A stretch of DNA of 64,000 nt from Viscum album (Eukaryota; Streptophyta; Magnoliopsida; Santalales; Viscaceae), in contig OY728136.1 of the NCBI GenBank assembly GCA_963277665.1, positions 1,978,788,576 through 1,978,852,575 on the forward strand. Direction: 5' to 3'. A model generated the notes under the pieces. The model did not search any database. It was not told the origin of the DNA and saw only the letters and a list, made by a program, of their open reading frames with translations. Position 1 is the first letter of the stretch. Each line of letters starts with the position of its first letter. The translations under genes were made by a program, and so were the position numbers. Below are positions 58,885 to 64,000 of the stretch, one piece after another.

Positions 58885-61480
58885 CATACCAAAGACATTT
58901 TAAAATTATTAACTGAATGTCCTAAAAACACTTGTCATAGATTAAATCAATTAAATAATTAAATATATCATTAAAATAAATTAAATAAATGGTTAACTGA
59001 TAATGGAATTACCTTGTAAATGTTTCTCAAATAATTAAAATAATTAATATCATTTTATTACACATGAGTTAAAATATATACTAAAAAAGTGTTTTACTTG
59101 AGGTAAGAGGTTTCTTAAATAAATTTAAATTCATTGATTTATACTTATTCTTTATTGACTATGATATTATAGTATACTAGGGGAAATGAAATAATATTGA
59201 GTTATGTTTCAATTTGAATTATTTTTTTGTGGATTAAAAATTGTTACACATAATCACTCATTGATTAATTCTCACATAAATAAAATGATCAGCACTATAA
59301 GTATTATTCGTCTTAGCATTATTTCTTAGAGATATGTCTCGTATTATGCTCCAGATTTTTTATAAGTATTATATAATTTTTTTTGAGATATTATATCATG
59401 AATTACTTTTCATCATGATATTTAATGTTCATTTTATGTTATCTCTTTCAAGAGATATTGATTCAAATTTTATAAACATTACAAGGGTTTTCATGGTCTT
59501 AATTTCAATTCTATGATATATAATTCATGTTATGCATGATGTTTTATTTTATACAGTGTACTAAATAACCCATGAAATTTTTTTCACACATTATTTCATG
59601 TATATTATGGGTCTTATTGAATCATGTTATGTTACTTCATTCAATTATTTTTTAATTCAAACATTATCCAAGTTGCAGGGGTTTCACATCTCATACTTCC
59701 TTCTTTGAGGCATGTTTTAATTGACGCACCTATATTCATTTATATATTGTATATAATGAATATTTAAAAATAATATAATGAATATTTTTATACTCATTGT
59801 ATTTTATATCCCCTTTTATGTTCTTACATTCAAATGGTTTTTTAAAAGATTGTAAAGGGTTTTTATTAATAAATGTTGCTTTAAAGGGTTTAAATTATTT
59901 TATACAAAATATTAATCCAAGTTATTTATATTATTTTATTAATTTTCATTAAAAAATATAAATGAATTTTTAATGTTATTTTCTATTATCTTTTACCTTA
60001 TTTAAAAGGTTTAAAAAAATCTCTTAATGTTTCTTACATAGTTCACTTTTGACTCTCTTTACAAAATTTTGAAATGAATGTTTATTTTTAATATTAACAA
60101 CATTAATATATATACCATTTGTCATAAATATTAATTAATTTGATGATTACATTAAAATTTTATATGGTTATTTTAAAAGAAAATAATTTTCTATATATCT
60201 TCTTAATTTATAGTTTTTAAATGTATCAAAAAAATTATTTTCCCCTATTTTCAAAGAAATGATTTAAATGTTATTTTAAAGGTATTTTTATCTATGTAAG
60301 AACCCATTAATGATTCCTATAATTCAATGGTAATATGATATCATGATAGCATCCATATTATTTTTTATTTATATTTTGATGATTATTTCAAAGTGGTTAT
60401 CATCAAACCAATTTATTTTATATGGGTAAATCAAACCACAAAGGAAAGAAAGTTGTTTTTAAAAGTTTGATGATTAGAATGAATGATTCCATGTTTTATA
60501 TTCATTTATGGAAAGTTAATATTATATGGGTGAATGAAATGGGTTATATTCATCCACCTATCTATTATTATTCATAGAGTCATGAACATATGAGTAGGAT
60601 ATACATGATTGACATGATCTATGTATAATGGTAACTTGATGTCGTGGAAAAAGGGATTATATGATTTTGTATATTTTATATGATATAATTGGTGGATAAA
60701 ATCATTGATATACATGAATTTGTTGAAATGAATGCATGATACCTCTATAATTTGGGTAGAATTGATACTTTTGTTGAGTTTTCTCTTCACTAAAAATTAT
60801 GGATTATATAATTCATAATTCTTATCAATACAATAGAGCCCCGTCGAGTCACAGTTTGTGATTGTGTGAATGAGTATAATTTTTTAAAAAATTTATGAAC
60901 TAAACCAAAAATGTATTGAATGAAATTTTACAAGATAAAAAATGAGTTAATATGTGTTGATAATGAATGAAATATTTTCTAAAATTATTTCATTATGTTT
61001 TTTAAAAGGTGTTTTTGTTATTGGTTTACAATTTTTCACATATGATGTAATATATGGTGAAATTAAACTATGTATATGATTCCTTAGTACAATTTAGATA
61101 TTGATAGAAATATTACCTAAATATAAACTGTTTTTTTTTCATAGAAACCATGATGTGTCTTGAGTTACTATAAACCATTACATAGGGAAGATCACTACAC
61201 CAAGGTTTTATGTATGGAAGTGACTTAATTTTGGAACAACATTTGGATCATCCATTATTCCCATCATAGGATATGAGGATTTTTTATAGAATTTAATAAT
61301 ATGATATTGAAGGGAGTTTGGATATCCAGATAAATTGTTTAAAATTTTAACAATTGAGTGCAATGATGAACTAATATGGTAAAATGTTGTAACATTGTGA
61401 AACATTTATTGTAAAAAACATAATAAATACTTTGAATCCAAGTTGTGTTCCTATATTAATATATAAATTGGTTATTGGAT
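58885..61480 (+). repeat. R2 right LTR, segment 3
   Basis: It continues the R2 LTR after R6 and aligns with about 19880-22244. Anchors are CTTGAGGT(A/T)AG(A/G)GG-TTTCTTAA (59097 and 20068), ATTTCATGTA-ATTATGGGT, GACGCACCTA versus GATGCACCTA (59723 and 20695), and GTTATTTTAAAGG. Alignment weakens after 60400. The end is placed near 61480 by the match AT(A)TAAATTGGTT and by expected length, and is uncertain. Confidence 0.52.
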
Positions 61481-64000
61481 TTTTAATTTTTTGGACATAA
61501 GAATATAATTGAAAAAATTTGATCTAAATCTCTCTCTCTGGTTCTAGAAGATCCTAAGGAAGAAGGTGTCTTCCCATGCATTGATAGATTCATCATAGAT
61601 AATGGATTATCATATAAGAAGTTAGTTTTTTTCATTTATAGATATTTATTAATATCATATAATAACATTTCGGAATGACCAATTTAATCTAAGAAAAGGT
61701 ACATTCTTCCTTTATATTTTATTAAATTAAAACATATAGTTGGATTGTTTAAAAAATGGGTCTTTGTGGTTTTTTTTGAAACATTTGAAAATTATTTTCC
61801 AATCAATCACATGATCCTTTATTGATGAAAGGGGGTTTATAAACATAATATGAAAATTAATTCTTTAATATAGATCTTATATAATAATAAAATGATATAT
61901 TAGAGGGGATTTATAAAATCACAGATAAATGTAATCGAATTTATTTTTTATTTAAAATATTGGGTTGGTTTATTATACACACCACTAAATTTGAATAACT
62001 AAATAAATATGATAAAATTTAATAGTGTTTTTTTATTAACTACTAAATTTATGAATAAAAAACCCAAATTATCTTCACTGAGACCTTCATCCTCCTTCCC
62101 CATGACCTCAACACCTAACACTAACCCATACCCCATTCTCCACATGACCACAATCTTCAATCCCCCTATTTTATCTTCTTTCACAACTTGAATTCCCCAT
62201 AACCCTATCACTTCGTGATTCTGATGTTGCAACCACGCCTCCCCAACCTTCATGTTGACCACTTCCCTTGAATTTTTAACCTCCATTCCCGTACATCATT
62301 ATCTTTCACCTATGACATCTGATGTCATATATTTCAATCATTAATATTTGTTTCCATTTATACGGTTTATGTTTTTCATTTTTTTAGATTCAAATTGGAT
62401 TGGATATTTTTTTCATATTATATATTTATTCTCTCAAATCATGGACCTACCATAATATATAATGAAGTTAGGTGAGATCTAACCCATATTCTCATCCTTT
62501 AAAATCAAACATATGGAAAGTATTATCATTAATAATGAAATTATACTATATTAAAAATGAATATAAATTAATAGTCATACATTAAAATTGGATTAAATAT
62601 TTAATTAAAATTTATTACCATGGTCAAATACAATTAAATATTAAATATTTATATATCAATATTTTTTAAATTATGTTTTACATCGATTGTAATTATATTT
62701 ACACTTTTTTTTATTCCTATTATATTTTTAATATTAATTATGCGATGATAAAAATTTTATTTATATTTTAAACTTATAATAAGATTCTTAAATCTTTAGG
62801 AATATTTTTTTATTTAATATTATTCTACCGAAATAATTGAAATTTTTTTTAGTATAATAGTCAATTTAAAATATGTTACTAAAAATTTTAATTTATTTTC
62901 CATATTTTATTTTTAACTGAGTTTTCTAATCAATATAAATTTTTTTAAGAAATTATTTTTTACCCCGCGATTTGAATAATTTGTTGGACTTGTTTCATTA
63001 AAAAAATTTAAATTTATTTTTGAATATATATATATGATGAAGAGTGGTATTCCAATATATATGGACAATATTTGGATTAATTTACCATAAAACACACCTC
63101 GGTATTTTAAGGATCTTGAATATTTTTTTGAATATGTAATTGAAAAGTGACCAGTGGATAATAGAATAAAAAGTTTATGTACCCATTATAAATTAAAGAA
63201 TTGGTTAAATAGAAGTGATGTACATGAGAAATTTATGTTGAAATAATTTACTTATTGATATATATATATATATTGTATTTTTTATGGATAATAGAATATT
63301 AATGAATGTCAAAGTTGTGACTATCCAATCAACAAAAAACAAAGTGACCCACCTGAGAAGAATTCATTTTTAAACACGATATATTATGAATTTGGATTTG
63401 TATGATTGAATGATTAGGATTTTAATATATTAATAAATTTTTTTGATAAAGAGTTTTTTAATATTACTCATAACTTCAGTGAGTATAAAAACGAGTTTTA
63501 TAATTTCATTAAATATATAACCCTAGAATTATTCTAAGGGTGTGCCAAGTATTCTATGACATATTTTCAACTCAAGTTTTACCACATAAAGAGTATATAT
63601 TAAATTAATATAGAATTAGTAGATATAATTTTAGATTTTCTTCATTATAAATTTGTTGAATTTAATATGCAATCATCATTATACGAGATCAATAAAATCA
63701 TTAAAAACAATTAGACTTGATTATACCGTAATACATGCATGGCCCAATGAACGCATGTTTTATCGGGGAGAAGTGTTTGATAAAGAATATTTTATAATAT
63801 ATCATAAAATTAGATGTAAATAAATGTGAATTAGTTATATTATTAATGATTCAAACATATTAAAAAAGATGAAGAAGAAAACTCCTACAAAGGTATTATG
63901 TTACTTTCCTCTCAAACCACACCTGTAATAATTATTCATGTAATCTAAAACTTCATACAACCTGAAGTATCCTGATTTTGATAGTAATAATTATTAATTG
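61481..64000. other. Unassigned AT-rich sequence
   Basis: I recognise no retrotransposon domain, RNA gene or further LTR pair here. The first 120 bp or so might be the lost tail of the R1 right LTR, but the match with 605-725 is too weak to assert. Short (TA)n runs occur, for example near 63258-63272. A less AT-rich island lies at 62060-62310. Confidence 0.4.
61999..62286 (-). CDS. Small open frame of unknown nature (95 aa)
   Basis: A 95-residue minus-strand frame starting at an ATG. It contains EAWLQHQNHEVIGLWG and then VVMWRMGYGLVLGVEVMGKE, with no domain that I know. The sequence is less AT-rich than its surroundings and the residue mix looks more protein-like than the chance frames nearby. 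It could be a fragment of a captured or decayed gene, or an accident of composition. No promoter or intron structure was recognised. Confidence 0.18.
   Translation of the reverse strand: MEVKNSREVVNMKVGEAWLQHQNHEVIGLWGIQVVKEDKIGGLKIVVMWRMGYGLVLGVEVMGKEDEGLSEDNLGFLFINLVVNKKTLLNFIIFI

Larger units (their letters stand above)
7307..61480 (+). mobile_element. R2: long-LTR gypsy-type element, split by R3, R4/R5 and R6
   Basis: Two diverged copies of a sequence of about 4.9 kb can be rebuilt from pieces. The left copy is 7307-8576 plus 18632-22244. The right copy is 23579-25073 plus 45138-45993 plus 58885 to about 61480. The pieces align in the same order, and each gap is filled by another LTR element. 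Only about 1.3 kb separates the two LTRs, and no pol domain was recognised there. A tRNA-iMet-like primer site after the left copy and the TATA context give a + orientation. The right boundary is approximate. Confidence 0.65.

Noticed and set aside
61481..61605. Possible tail of the R1 right LTR after the end of R2
   Set aside because: The match with 605-725 is limited to short AT-rich words; not strong enough to annotate.
1..64000. CRISPR arrays, tRNA or rRNA genes, bacterial-type operons or defence systems
   Set aside because: No spaced identical repeats with unique spacers, no cloverleaf candidate, no rRNA-like block; all readable coding sequence is LTR-retrotransposon derived.

Overview
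The window looks like intergenic heterochromatin from a plant with a repeat-rich genome. It is strongly AT-rich. Every coding signal I can recognise belongs to Ty3/gypsy LTR retrotransposons. A C-terminal chromodomain after the integrase GPF motif, and primer-binding sites complementary to plant initiator-Met tRNA, point to chromoviruses, probably of the Tekay/Del lineage. I see no convincing host gene, tRNA, rRNA or CRISPR array. The species cannot be named from this sequence.

The layout is a nest of six elements, called R1-R6 here. R1 (+ strand, very decayed gag-pol) fills 1-7306, and its left LTR starts outside the window. R2 (+ strand, LTRs of about 4.9 kb, only about 1.3 kb inside) begins at 7307 inside the right LTR of R1. 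R2 is cut into pieces that end near 61480. Its left LTR holds R3 (8577-18631), a non-coding LARD-like element with 3.3-kb LTRs. Its right LTR holds two insertions: R4 (25074-45132, minus strand, 5-bp repeat TTAAA) and R6 (45994-58879, + strand). R4 is an internally deleted element with CpG-rich LTRs. Its left LTR holds R5 (25354-37345, minus strand, exact 5-bp repeat AAACA), the youngest element, with 3.6-kb LTRs that by eye differ at only a few percent of sites. Nesting is four levels deep: R1 > R2 > R4 > R5.

R5 carries nearly all the readable coding sequence: gag, protease, reverse transcriptase, RNase H, integrase and chromodomain in order on the minus strand. Two single-base frameshifts, several nonsense codons and a lost RNase H aspartate break it. 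R6 and R1 keep the same order on the + strand in more damaged form. R4 joins gag directly to the second half of integrase. R2 and R3 show no clear coding content.

The most unusual signal is regulatory. LTRs of three elements that otherwise align poorly (R2, R5, R6) share a TATA box in a pyrimidine-rich context, a GAGGTAAT-like site about 170-185 bp downstream, and then two or three copies of a related sequence module spaced about 185-195 bp apart.

Boundaries were set by aligning LTR pairs by eye. R4, R5 and R6 are precise to the base or nearly so. R1, R2 and R3 ends are approximate. From 61481 to the end I found nothing I can identify.
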